Shown here: piece after piece, positions 39,001 to 50,838 of the stretch
How the letters are laid out: each line of letters begins with the position of its first letter
Position numbering within the stretch: the first letter of the stretch is position 1
From: Taiwanofungus camphoratus
Taxonomy: Eukaryota; Basidiomycota; Agaricomycetes; Polyporales; Taiwanofungaceae
NCBI GenBank assembly: GCA_003999685.1
Contig: CP021220.1
Coordinates: forward strand, 1,178,001-1,242,000
DNA: 64,000 nt
Direction of reading: 5' to 3'
Position numbers and translations under genes: made by a program
The notes under the pieces: model-generated
Database searches by the model: none
What the model was told of the DNA's origin: nothing
Seen by the model: the letters and a program-made list of their open reading frames with translations, nothing else

Positions 39001-39822
39001 TTACACACCGGCTGCAAGATCGGCCTCCGACTTGTTCAGCCTGTCAATATCAACTTCCAATGCCACATTCGCCATCTCTATTTGCAGAATATTTGAGATT
39101 AGCTCCATCCAACGCGTTTCTAACGATGTTAACTGGTTCCCTATCCGTGTCTGTTATACAGAAATTAAGAAGGGTCCAGCTTCTTGAAAATTGGTGGAAC
39201 TGACCTGAAAATTCTTGCGTTCCCTGTTGACCTCGGTTGTGAGGTTCCGCAAGTCTTCAAGGGCTTTTTCCAAGTTTTTCGCCGTAGATTCTACGAGGTA
39301 GTTGTGTATCCGCCAAGCATTAGAACCATACGACTGCAACAAAGTTAGGTTTGCATGGCTGCTCAGGACAGAATATCGTCAGTTTGGAGTCAATACTGGA
39401 GACCCAAATACGAACCGTAGGCGCAGATGCTCTAATTGAGCATGAGCATTTTCAACCGCTTTCTTCCAATCTTCTTCGCTGGCAGGGATGGAGGACGGAC
39501 CCGGTAGTTGGTAACGAGTTGTATCTAGTGGAGGCAGCGACTGGTGAGATTCCACACGGGCAAGTTCAGCTTCCAACAGGGGATGGGTCTTAGGGAAGAG
39601 GTCATTACAGACCGACGTAGAAAGAGCAGAAGAATGCGTACGAACAGAGAAGAGCTTCGGGGGAGGCGGAACGCGAGGATGAAGTGCTTGAGTAGGTTTT
39701 GCTTCGCGAGCGAGTTCTCTCTCGACTTTTTCTTTGAGGAATGGATACTGCTCCAAGTCATTGTCGTAGTAAGGGAGCGAATCAAAAATGACAGAGCCCT
39801 GGATTGCAATTTCTGAAGACAT
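39001..39822 (-). CDS. Pre-mRNA splicing factor SPF27 (BCAS2 family), 237 residues
   Basis: Three exons on the minus strand: 39822-39416, 39361-39205 and 39150-39001. SPF27 is a core helical component of the Prp19 (NineTeen) complex of the spliceosome. Family blocks are IFDSLPYYDND near the start, RYQLPGPSS, WKKAVENAHAQLEHLRLR, then LQSYGSNAWRIHNYLVE and a long coiled-coil tail (RWMELISNILQIEMANVALE). The start at 39822 (MSSEIAIQGS) is chosen; 39834 would add four residues. It is divergent from the complex I subunit, with about 100 bp between the starts. Confidence 0.92.
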
Positions 39823-39922
39823 CTGTGGTGGCACAACTCAAGAGTTCGACGGTGATCGACCTTGCCACCGCTTCGAGAGCGGTCGCGCGTCTGCGGCAAC
39901 TTCATTCCCGACGTCGACAACC

Positions 39923-41060
39923 ATGTCCCTGCGGTTGGCTGTAAGAGCAAACTGCTCTCTCAGAAATGTATCCTCCCGTGGTGCTATCATACGAGGAACT
40001 CAGGCGAAGCGTGTAATCCATTCCTCTCGGTCTACCAAAGGTAATTAGGACAATTCAAATGGGTGTATCAACGTGCTGATAACCAGTAGCCTCAGCGTCT
40101 CCCTTCACCGAGCCAACCTCTCCTAACCCGACTCTCACTAAATATGCTGAGGCCTTAGGAGCGCTGCATACATACGGCTCATACTTGATCCAATGTCTGC
40201 CGAAATATGTCCAGCAGTTCTCCGTTCTCAAAGATGAACTGACTCTGTACATTTGTCCTTCCGGTGTCATCCCGGTCCTCACATTCCTTCGTGACCACTC
40301 CCAATGTCAATACAAGAGTGTCATGGATATTACCGCTGTCGACTTCCCCGAGAGAGATAAGCGGTTTGAGATTGTCTATCATCTACTAAGCATGAAGTTT
40401 GGAGGAGCGAGAATCAGAGTGAAGACTTACGCTGGTGAGGCGGATCCTATTCCCAGTGCGGTCCCCGTATTCAGGGGTGCGGATTGGTGGGTGTCTTTGC
40501 ATAGAACTCCCCACGGAATAGGTCTAACCCCATTACAGGTATGAAAGAGAGACTTGGGATATGTTTGGCGTATTCTTCCGCGATCACCCCGACTTGTATG
40601 TTGCTTCGTATTCGCTATCCTATTCAACTTGTTAACGTCCACTGTGCTGTAGACGACGTATTCTCACTGACTATGGTATACTCAATGATGTCGATAGAAA
40701 ATGTGTGCTAACACATCACCGCAGGTTTCGAGGGACATCCCCTTAGGAAAGATTTCCCTCTCTCGGTAGGAAACGTTCACTTCATGCTGTTTTCTCGCGC
40801 TGACGTGCCATCAAAAGGGCTATACTGAGCTCAGATACGACGAAGAGCAAAAGCGTGTTGTTTACGAACCCCTTCAACTGACGCAAGCCTTCCGGTTTGT
40901 CTGTTTCATTCCGTTGGTATGTTTGCTAACTAATCCCACCATCTTCAGCAACTTCGACGCCTTGTCACCTTGGGAGCAAGTTGGTGAGGGCACTACTCCC
41001 GAGCGGCCGGAGGCTTTAAAGCCTGTTCCTCCACAGCCGTCAGAGGAGCCTAAGAAGTAG
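39923..41060 (+). CDS. NADH:ubiquinone oxidoreductase 30 kDa subunit (NDUFS3 type), 275 residues
   Basis: Seven exons: 39923-40040, 40087-40486, 40539-40595, 40653-40675 (23 bases), 40725-40765, 40818-40894 and 40949-41060. It is a core subunit of the peripheral arm of mitochondrial complex I. A basic N-terminus ([17 protein letters not shown]) serves as presequence. The family signature is spread over four exons: [47 protein letters not shown], then [16 protein letters not shown]. The C-terminus is Pro/Glu-rich ([10 protein letters not shown]). Phases agree throughout. Confidence 0.95.
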
Positions 41061-41198
41061 TACATATCTGCATATCCGGGTATATTATCACGTCCTTGCC
41101 AAATACAAGGGTCCCGGTGCCCTGTGTCCTCTGAGAATATTACAAACGTAGAGATGTCGGAACATGAGTGAAAAGGTGGCAATGATAGGACCGAGTTA

Positions 41199-42654
41199 TT
41201 ATGCTGTAACATTCTCCTCCAGTACTTCCTGCCTATTTCCACCTGACCCATCAACGGTCTTCTTGTCCCAACCCATTCTAGAGACTATGTACTCCTGTCC
41301 GATTACTTCTACGCCAACTCGGATAGATTCGACAACCAAGTCCTCAACCCAGTCATACTCGTCCCAGAACTCCAACCATTTCCTGGACACAGCCTGTGTT
41401 ACCGTCGAATGACTGAGTTGATGAGTGGGATCAGACAGGTAGAGCAAGAATTGAAGAGATGACAGGGCGTTCGTGTTCGGTGAATTTGCAGAGTCGGTGA
41501 CGGAAGTCTGGGGGAGCGGGTATGAGGTCATATAGGGTTGTATGCGAAGGTACACATAGGAGTATGTCGTAGGGTTCTGCGCTGAGGTTCCATGCTTCTG
41601 TTCGGGTGCATTGCGCTTGACCAGCTCGTCAAGGTTCGCCTTGCATGTGTTTTGAGCAGCCCCGTTACACATATTTCATCAAAATACTTACCTGTGCAAG
41701 TTTGAGGGCAGCATCGAGACCGTCCACTGCATTTAAATCCCTCTTGGAGTCTGGCGCGTCCTTCGGACGTGATTCATCACCTCGGTTTACAATTAAATCG
41801 CCACCTTCGACCTGTTCCATGATCTGACAGATACTGAGCTATCCAGAGTGATAAACATAAGAGTTCGAACACCCACTCGGGACAGAGAACGGTAGACTAG
41901 TGATTCTACCCCATCGTAGCCCTTCATGTCATGGCTCAGCCAGACCTGAATGACCTCATGCTCCGAGATGGGTGGGGCAACCACGTTCAGTATGTCGGTT
42001 AATGTGGACAGTCCGACTCTCTTGAAATCGTCCCCTAATGTGTAATGACAGTAAAGACTGATGAATCAGACAGACCAGACGGATCCACTGACCTAGTTTG
42101 TCCAGCTGCGCGGACCGCGCGTACTCCAAAACGCCCTCCCCCCACTTTCGAGCGTGTTCGTTCTTAGGCAGGTTCTTGACTTGTTCGTCTACCACAGACC
42201 TTGCCTGCTGGATCGCAGCGCTGGCGCTTGACCATACATTGCCCCAGCCCCAGCCTCCCGCGGCAGTCTGGGTTCCCTGCTGAGACTCGGTCTTGACGGT
42301 GCTAGAAGTTCGCGAGCTTAATGATTCTGATCTTGTAAGTGCAGGGACTGACCCAGCAGAGGTAGGAAGTAAGGGTGCAGGAGCTCCCACTTTTACCCTC
42401 TCCGTACTCTTTCTCAGGGTCGGTGTACCCGCTCGTGAAAGCGGACGCTCGATATGAGAGGTGGTCGTGCGAGGAGGTTCAGCGCTTTTCTGAGTGATCT
42501 CGTCGATGAACGCGTATACTTCAGCTTCGCCTTCTGCTGGTGGCTGCTCGCCCTGCACGGTCCCGGAAGCGCCAGCAGGGGGAGGTGCTAGGGAATCAAG
42601 GTCATCCAGAAACTGGAGGGCTTCCTCCTGTTTGGACTTGGACCTCACGGACAT
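41199..42654 (-). CDS. MTC1: MTC1-like protein (maintenance of telomere capping 1, DUF5427), 430 residues
   Basis: Four exons on the minus strand: 42654-42093, 42034-41877, 41823-41692 and 41639-41199. The N-terminus has the short family start (KSKQEEALQFLDDLDSL), followed by a disordered Ser/Thr/Pro region. The conserved part includes GGWGWGNVWSSASAAIQQAR, VKNLPKNEHARKWGEGVLEY, then LTDILNVVAPPISEHEVIQV. The C-terminal domain ends in the motif WVEDLVVESIRVGVEVIGQE followed by YIVSRMGW. In yeast the gene is linked genetically to telomere capping and vesicle traffic, and its molecular role is not settled. An ATG at 42666 would add four residues. It is head-to-head with the chromodomain gene. 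Confidence 0.88.
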
Positions 42655-43012
42655 GTTCAAGTTCACAGACGGCTAACGTGATCGCGGATGTGAGAGGAAT
42701 ATGCGTGAAGACTAAAAATTGCCTGGTCAAGGAACAAGAGTCACTATTGAGTAGCTGGTAAGGGATGAGAGCAAGCGAGCTGGAGCGCAGCACCTAGTAC
42801 ATGTAAGTAACTGCCGTAAGTTTGCCTTAGAAAAGACATGCCAATCACTACTACAAGCTTGAGCCTTCTGCAACGCTGCGCCCTGTGCAACTACTCGCTC
42901 TAGTGGCACCGTGTTGTCACCGAACCCCTTTCTACCACTATTGTGCCTCTACCTGCATGGTGCTGTCTAGAACCGTTGACTTGATTCAACTCTCACATAC
43001 TTCGAGATCAAA

Positions 43013-46000
43013 ATGGTAAAGAAGAAACAAGTGATCGAAGAGCTATCGGAAGAGGAGGAGCAGTTTCACGTCGGTATGCAATCCCTGAGATTCTGTAAGG
43101 TCAATATACCTACGTATACCATGGTTTCGCGTCAGAGGTCATCACGAAAGCGCGGGTGAACGAGGATAGTGGATGGGTACGTAATGCTTCTTTCATGTCA
43201 TCCTACTGTACAATTGATTACATATCTCGGTAGGACTACTATGTCAAGGTAGACATTGATACTTTTTAACCTGTCCATTGGCTCATGTTCTAGCTTGGAC
43301 CTGAAGTGGGCGAATTACGATTCTGATGCTAATACGTGAGCTCGGTGAAGAACGGTATCTTCTGTTAGTTGACTAATGTTCCTCAAGCTGGGAGCCTGAA
43401 GAAAATGTCCAAGGATGTGAACGCCTTCTTAATGGCTTTTGGAAAGATGTTGGGACAGACAACGAAGACTATCCCCCGGGTTACATTGTTCATGCTACTC
43501 CGAGTTGGATCGGTAAAATTGTATCAGTGTTTGTCCTCATGCCCAACTTAATATTCCTATGTTTGCAGCAAGAGAGAAAGCATTTTTCTCGAAAACGTTT
43601 GGATCGGACGGCCCAGGAAAGCCGAAGAACAAGAAGAAACGCAGAAAAGAGAAGGTCGTGGAGAAGGGTAGCAAACAAGAGCCTGCAGTCGACTCTGTAA
43701 GGTCCATCTCTATGTTTTGCATTCCGTCCAGATTGAACAATAATGGTTGCTAAAGAAAGATATCAAGAAACGCAAGCATGTCAAACGAATCTCTGAAGCA
43801 CCATCTACTTCTTCTAGCAAGAATCAGGGGAGGAAGCTGGTAAAGAAAAGGACATTTGATTCTGTGCGTGTCGTTTCATTATAATTTATATTCATATTGC
43901 CAAATGCACTTCAGGACGAGTATATGTCTGATGAGTCCGACGATGAACCCTTACTGAAAAAAGCATCAAAATTACCCAAGCGCAGCAATGCAAGTATTGT
44001 GCGTACGGTAAGCTATAACAACCTAGCCTTTTGCCTGTCGGTGATGTTTTGTCCCATTGTAGCCTGATTCAGACAGCTCAGCCGAAGGCCCTCGCAAAGT
44101 ACCGAAGGCCTCCCTATTGGCTACTGATGTAAAATTGAGGACAACATTGTCTGAAAAAGTAGGCTCATAATCTATCATGCATCATATCTTATGCCGTTCT
44201 GATGTGGTGTCTTAGGGAATGGGGAAGGCAAAAGCACAGTCACTAGCGGAGACTGACGAAACAAGCGATGGTTCCTTTCATTCCCTTTTCTCCGAGCCGT
44301 CATTGCCGGACATTGAGCTCAGCAGGAAAACGTCACCTTCCGCCCCTTTGCAGCCTCAACCGCCATCGGGAAAAATTGTGACAAAGTCAGGTTCGAATGG
44401 TGGAGCCTCAAAGCTGCATGAGCGACGAGGCATCAAGGAGATGCCGCTCGAGTTTAAAGATATGGGAGGTGGGAGAGGCATAGCGACGAAGGTTCGACTC
44501 GCACAAGGTGCCAGCGTCTCGGCGGTCCAGCCCAAGCCGCCCGCGACTCTGTTTCCTCAGAAGATCGCTTTGGTCAATCTATCTTTCAAGAAAAATACGG
44601 CAGGAAGTTCAGCTGTCCCTTCTCCTACCCAAGAGACAAGAACAGCCCCACGTCAAGATTCATTTGGTTCGTCATCGGCGCCATTCTTCACAGACGCACA
44701 CAATGCTGCAGAGGGACCCTTATTTGTCCAGTCACCTGTCTCAATTCACAATGGTCAAGATCGACTATCGTCGGCTGAGCCACCGATACTTGACTCTGAT
44801 TCTCTTGCCCCCGCTCCTGAGACAAGGTAAATATTCCGTGCACTTATTTTACCCCTATCCTGATCTAACAGGTTGTGCTTCCACCTAGACGGCCACAAAT
44901 CCCGCTTCCGCGTCGTTCGTTTGCTGCAAAACAAGCATCTCCGGAACCCATGGAAGAAGCTGACCAGTTTCTATCGACCATCATGCCTCCTACGTGAGTA
45001 TTCACGTCCACGTCTTCAAAGTAGATAATGACCGTTACCATCCTAGTCTTGCGGCACCTATGGAGTAAGTCAGTGGTAAAATCTGTCTATTTTGGTCTGA
45101 ACCCCTCGGAACAGAGAGGAGAGCGGAAAGGACGACATACAGCGCCCGGCTCCAGTCCCACCCCCCGCTGCTTCCAAGCAAGGTGCCCTCGGCAGGTATG
45201 TTTACTTGTAGTTCTCATTCTCACAAACTGAGTTTCTTGATATATTCCATCAAAGGATTCCGAAGAAGTGGAAATGGTTAGGAGAGCTTTTCATCAATGT
45301 AGATTCGGACCGAGCGGAGCACCTGTGTAACGTCTCGCTATTTGATCCTACCGACCCTCGTCCGAACGGTCTGCGGTTCAGTATATGCCTTAATTCTGTT
45401 GATTCGATGAGGTTCAATGAACTACACAACATCGCCGATTTACACTTGATCCTGGGAGCTTGTGCTCCAGTACAGCAATTCGCGAAGCTTGGGCCTCAAG
45501 GAGACGCAGATGCAGATGCGATCAGGACTCTTATGGCGTACATGAGGCGGAGACGTGCGGTGAGCGATGGCACTAGTTTCATTATCGCGGATTCTTACTA
45601 ATTGCTGCGAACAGTTTACTTATGCCCGTGCGTATCTGGACGGTATAGAAGTCGCATTGGTTGTGGTCTTCCCATCAGTATTCGCGGATCTCTGTAAGTT
45701 GCTCAAGGTTCCTCAAGATCTGGCAGACGGCAACTCGTTGATTGCCGCTCTTGTTCCGTGGGAACTCACTCATGAGGAGTATAAAGCTGCACTTTGGCAA
45801 AACCCAAGGACCGCCTCCATGAAAGACAAATTTATGGACCTAGTCTTGAGTGAGAACGGACGTCATGGCGAGCATAAACTCACCAGCAATCGCTTCTACC
45901 ATCGTGCTATCCGCATCCTCCAGTTTCCGAAGTCTCTGCATGAGTTCATGTCCCAGCCGAATCGTCCATATTGCATATGGTATTCACCGGCAGACGGGAC

Positions 46001-47032
46001 AGTGAGCGAGCCTGGCATTGACACCTTAGCGTTACGGGCCATCTTGACTGTATGCGGCGCTCGTGATGTCGGTTACAAGGCCGACGTTCGTGTCATCTTC
46101 GTGCATGTTGGCGCGCTTTCCACGCTACATAATTTGCATGTATTGGCTATCAGGCGATACAAACGGCCTGATCTCCGTTTTTATACGTATGGAGCACATG
46201 AAACTGTCCCTCCAACGCGCTGGGGTATCCGCGACATTTTTCCTCTAGGTATGTATGTACTTCTTTGTTGCGATCACCGCTATATTTGCAATTTTTTGGC
46301 AGGCGGCATCATCACATTTACCCCCTCCGTCATCATTGAACACCTAGCTGGTATTTGTAGTCTCATCAAGAAAATCGATGAACATCCGTTATGGGAATGC
46401 TATTTATTGCCTTCTGTTGTTGCTTTGGTTGCCAAGCTAACGTGCCAAGAACAGAATCCGCTGACTTTGTTCGATAAGTACGCTACCTCGCAAACTTGAT
46501 TGACGGAGCTCTGCTGATCCAACTTCTCAAGGGGAGAATGCTATCTAGGCGAAATCCTGAGCCTCATCGAACAAGGAAGAGTGTCACTACTTCGAGCACC
46601 TCCACTCACCCAATGCCCCAAGCCTAACAATGATCCTGCTATTGAATGGGTAGGCTGGCAGCTTAGACTGTTGAGATCGGACGCTCGCGGTCTCCTCGAA
46701 GAATGCATGCGGCTGGCTACGGAACAGTACCCCAATACCCCAGAAGCCGAACTGCCTATAGCGATTCAGCAGGAGATTACGAGGGATCTACTGTCTATGC
46801 AAATGCAGCCAGCGATCATGGACAAATATCGACGATTTGTGGTAGTGAAGACCTCAAATGACCATTGTTTCGAAGATGACAAGGACGGGGTATGTCTTTT
46901 TGTATTTCCATACCGGCTGACCAAAATTCAACTTCTATCCAGCTGGAGTGTACGACACTTCCGCGATTTGATTTCAGAGATGACTTCTTTCCTAAGTCGG
47001 AACCTGGGGCTGTGAGGCGGCAGGGCAAATAG
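43013..47032 (+). CDS. Large chromodomain protein, 1023 residues
   Basis: Eighteen exons: 43013-43073, 43136-43176, 43234-43248 (15 bases), 43307-43335, 43388-43512, 43569-43696, 43756-43863, 43915-44007, 44063-44158, 44216-44826, 44889-44993, 45047-45064 (18 bases), 45115-45195, 45256-45559, 45615-46248, 46303-46477, 46532-46889 and 46943-47032. All phases agree. Residues 17-70 form a chromodomain (QFHVEVITKARVN, YYVKWANYDSDANTWEPEEN) with aromatic-cage positions F18, W40 and Y43 kept, so it may read methylated histone H3. A Lys/Ser-rich disordered stretch (about 75-500) follows. The C-terminal half is folded, without a motif I know. There is no SET, chromoshadow or helicase motif. It could be a heterochromatin reader comparable in layout to Chp1, but this is an inference. 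Confidence 0.85.
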
Positions 47033-47544
47033 GGGATGAACAATTTCTTGTAGGTCCTTCCCTCTCTTCCATTCCATGCAAATTTGGGTACTCCGTTACT
47101 TTCATTGACATAAATTACATAAGTTATCACTGTTTGGCATTTCCAAATTGTATATTTAGTGTGCTGATAACATACTCTATGGGAAGTGCAGAATTGTTGG
47201 CAGATCGTAAATAGCTCTGCAATCACTCAACATTTTAACCTCGGAATTTCTCTACGACCGGGGGAAGACCAAGTGAATGTCTACTCAGAAATTTCGAATC
47301 CCGAGACGAAGAGTGCAGTTTGTAAGTGTAACCCAAAAGTATGTCATATTACGTCACAGTCTGCCGATGCACGGCTTTGGCGGAGTGCAGCGCACCATCG
47401 CAAGTCGGAGCCTGATTTCCCTTCTGAGCCTATGTGGCTGAGGTTGTCACGCTCGAGCAATGTTTCTTGTGGAAAATTGTCCCTAAAAAGAAATAAAGAG
47501 TCTGAATTAAAGGTGCTTGACCCTGATTAACTGGAATTTTGAGG

Positions 47545-47627
47545 CCTGTAGCTCAATGGCCCCCGTTCAGGGCTTCAATAATCACCTCCTATGTGGGTGT
47601 TCCGGTCTCTCGTTCTTGAGCTACAGG
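47545..47627. repeat. Perfect 12 bp inverted repeat enclosing 59 bp
   Basis: CCTGTAGCTCAA at 47545-47556 is exactly inverted at 47616-47627. The left arm runs into TAGCTCAATGGC, close to a Pol III A-box, but no matching B-box or cloverleaf was found. It could be a small structured RNA or a tiny hairpin element. Confidence 0.4.
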
Positions 47628-48071
47628 TACATCTTTACTGACTCTCCTTGGGATATTTCCAAGATCAGATGTTGTCTAAAATAGTCTAGAAATTTTTGCA
47701 ACACAATTGTGTTCTCTGACTTTAGAAAGAGGGTGTGCATGGAGGACAAGTTCGATAAGAGTGTTGAAAAATCTATTGATAAGTTGGCTGACCACTGTTC
47801 TTCTACCCTCCCGCCTCATTCCAAATCATGGTCACTTAATTCCTGCACTTGTGTCTATCCTCACACCACAATATGCATTCTCCCCATTTTTCCGAAGCTT
47901 ATCGTGGGGGCGATGGGCGTACAACAGTAGATCTGTCGCTGTGCAATCGACGAACGAGAGTGACACTTCCCCAATCAGGATTTGGACTCCGCCAGCAGAC
48001 ACACTTCGTTGACGCGTCGGAGCTTCATTGCGGCACTGTCCTGGCATTGTGACTCGTGACATTCGTCGGAA

Positions 48072-48259
48072 AAATCTTCAAATACTAGTCCCCTCCACCG
48101 GAACGTCCTTGAGCACCTCACCGTGAATGTAGTTGAAAATTTAAGTGCATGGTTATGTAGCCAGGGTTCATAACCACAAACGACACTGCTCCGAGAGCAA
48201 TCCGTTCAGCCGTTGTGGAGCTACAAAATGAACGGCAGAAATCTTCAAATACTGGTCCC
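48072..48259. repeat. Pair of 21 bp direct repeats
   Basis: AAATCTTCAAATACTAGTCCC at 48072-48092 recurs with one change at 48239-48259, about 165 bp before the PXMP4 start. A 7 bp hairpin (CCGTTCA...TGAACGG) lies between them. It may be a local duplication or a regulatory pair. Confidence 0.45.
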
Positions 48260-48417
48260 TTGGTAGTACACCTTTCGAGCAAAATGCCAGCTTTACTGCA
48301 AAACGGCAATAATGCTTCGACATGTGTTTCCGTGGACTCGTCACGTGCAACACAGACTTAAAGCGCCCGATCACTAGCTTCACTGTCACGGTGTATCGTC
48401 TCTGTCTTACCGTGAAG

Positions 48418-49142
48418 ATGTCCGTTCTGGCAGCCATCCTCACAAATCCCGCTTACCATGATTACTTATCCATCCTCAAAGGCGCTAGGAATGGATTCGT
48501 GTACGGTGTCAAAGTCAGATTCCCTCATGCCCTTATCATGGCTATGCTGTTTGGACGTGGAGAGTAAGTCTCGAGATGTTACCATGTATCTCGCCCTTAC
48601 TGATTTCCTGCAGCTGGAACTCCCGGCTTCAGACCATTTTTCGCACAACCAAACAGCACTCCCTCAACCTCGCCAAATTTGTCTCCCTATACAAAGCGCT
48701 TTTACTCATCCAAAAGCGGTTGAATGGCGGCGCACAACGCAGCGCGGACACCTTCATCGCTGGCCTTATCGGCGGATATGCAGTTTTTGGTGATCGTAAT
48801 CCTGTGAACGAACAGGTGTGCATATATGCTTTGACTCGAATCAGGAAGCTGACCTACTATCAGATTGTTCTCTACGTGTGCTCACGAGTTGTGGCATCCT
48901 TTATCCCTCGTGCTGGGTCACCATATGCAATGGCATCGACTGCTTCCTCTGCTGTCAAACCCATTCCTCCTGACCCGCGACGGTTCTCCATCTTCGCTGC
49001 CTTGTGCTGGGCTGCGGTCATGTGGCTCTTCAATGAAAGAGGCGAAACGATCCAGCCGGGCTTGTTCAATTCCATGGTTTACCTATATCGCGACTCCGAG
49101 CACTGGAACAGCCTACGGACGTTGCTTTGGCATAACAAGTGA
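48418..49142 (+). CDS. Peroxisomal membrane protein PXMP4/PMP24 (Tim17-like family), 208 residues
   Basis: Three exons: 48418-48563, 48614-48815 and 48864-49142. PXMP4 is an integral peroxisomal membrane protein of the Tim17/Tim22/Tim23/Pmp24 superfamily. Its cargo role is not settled. Family blocks are LSILKGARNGFVYGVKVRFP with HALIMAMLFG, the NLAKFVSLYKALLLIQKRLN stretch, AGLIGGYAVFGDRNPVNEQI, FAALCWAAVMWLFNERGETI and the closing SMVYLYRDSEHWNSL. The length matches the family (about 210). The upstream 300 bp contains the direct repeats at 48072-48259. Confidence 0.92.
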
Positions 49143-50838
49143 TTGTTAAATCCATCCACCTGCCTAGTATGTAGGTGATGTATGACTGGCAGAACAGGTG
49201 TCTATATAGATACCATCGCGCCGTGATGCAGTAGTTCTGTTTAAATACTAGACCGGCGTTGGCCTGTCAATCCTCCGTGAAATATTGCCATCTTTGTACT
49301 GCATGGCATCCAAATTTGATTATCACCGGTCGCAGGGACTCGAAAGGGACAGACACCGAAGTCATGGACAATGCTGCACCCTATTGCTCTGCATTGTGTT
49401 CTATACGAACTAGCCCTTGCTTGGACCTTTGCCATCACGAAACCGACCAGGCCGCTCTCGAATTATGGATATGTTACACTAATGGTCGAAGCTTGAATCC
49501 GTGAGTAGACTACGCGAGAAGGATGCGCTTCACCTGATCCCATAGACCAGTGAAACCTTTTCTTCTTCTAAGGCATTGCAGTATTACAAAAATGCAAGTG
49601 TTTGTTGTGCGCCACATATTCCATATGGGCCATGTGGAAGCGTTGATGCATCTGTCAATACCTCGTTCTCGACTCTGCCCGTAGATGGAGACTTTGTCCC
49701 AGCCGTTAGGATCATTGTTCTCCGTCTGCACATGAATAATGGCGGGTGGAGAAGATAGATGCCGTCCTCCAATGCAGCTACGTTTGAAGCCAATCTAATA
49801 GCATAGCTCTATGTTTACGGAGGATGCACTGGTGCATACCAAGCAAGGTGCTATTGCAGTGTATGCACGACGAACTGGCCAAGTATACTTATCCGCTACC
49901 GTGATGAGCTTGGGAAACAAGGCAAAAAAAATCGGATGTGACCGCAATGCACGACTTCAGCGGTGAGTTGATAATGTCATGCCTCTGAAGCCACGCTAAT
50001 AAGATGCAGGAGGATAGCACTCCAGACTCATCGATATTCGGGTTTTAAGTAGCAACAGTCATACATACCAAATAGGTATGAAATCCCAGTGCTGACATGT
50101 GAGTGATTCTGCAAAATATGCAATCGGCGTTCGGCTTGTATTCAACCGCAGACTCAACACATAAGAGCATACAAATACAAACCACTTCGTTAGATCCCTA
50201 CCGCCCTGTTTTCGTTTGAATCCGGAGTCGCCCTTCTCAGAAATCGGCCAAATGATGCGCCGGAGAAGTCTCACTAACGCAGATAATTCTGAACACCGAA
50301 AGTGTCCATGCTATGTATCAGACATATGCATAGCATCGGAAGCTGAATCGCTATCATAAGTCACCGCGGTCCAACGTCAACCCTCGACTATCGTCCTTTC
50401 TCAGGTTCAAGTTATTCCAAAGCACTCTTAGTGAAATAACTGTGTGGATAGAGCTCAGCTGTTCGTCCATCAACGGGTAGAAGTGTAGCATTCTCCAATA
50501 GCTCAAGTTGTCTGCCGACACTCGTCCTAGTACATAAATTGCGACATGATGAACGAGACCTGAGTTTCGCTGGGTCCATATAGGTATGCCACGTATATGA
50601 AAATTTCAAGCGTGCGTTCAGCCTGTCACGAATCAGCTATGCACAGATGACGGAGAGGAGCGGGTGATATGTACACCGAGAAAGAATTCATGAAAGTCGA
50701 CCCAGCCGCAAAGACACGCTTGGTCTCACGGCGGAACCTGAAGACGTAATAAGCCCAACGTAGAAAGAAAGCAGACATGGTATCATCAAACGAGGTAAGT
50801 AGAAAAATGAGTCAGTTCTATATAGTCCTCAGTGTGCC
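49143..50838. other. Gene-poor stretch between PXMP4 and the Ras gene
   Basis: No gene is supported. Minus-strand open stretches near 50609-50345 read protein-like in two overlapping frames (for example LELLENATLLPVDGRTAELY), but neither can be tied to neighbouring exons. They may be decayed exons. Confidence 0.35.
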
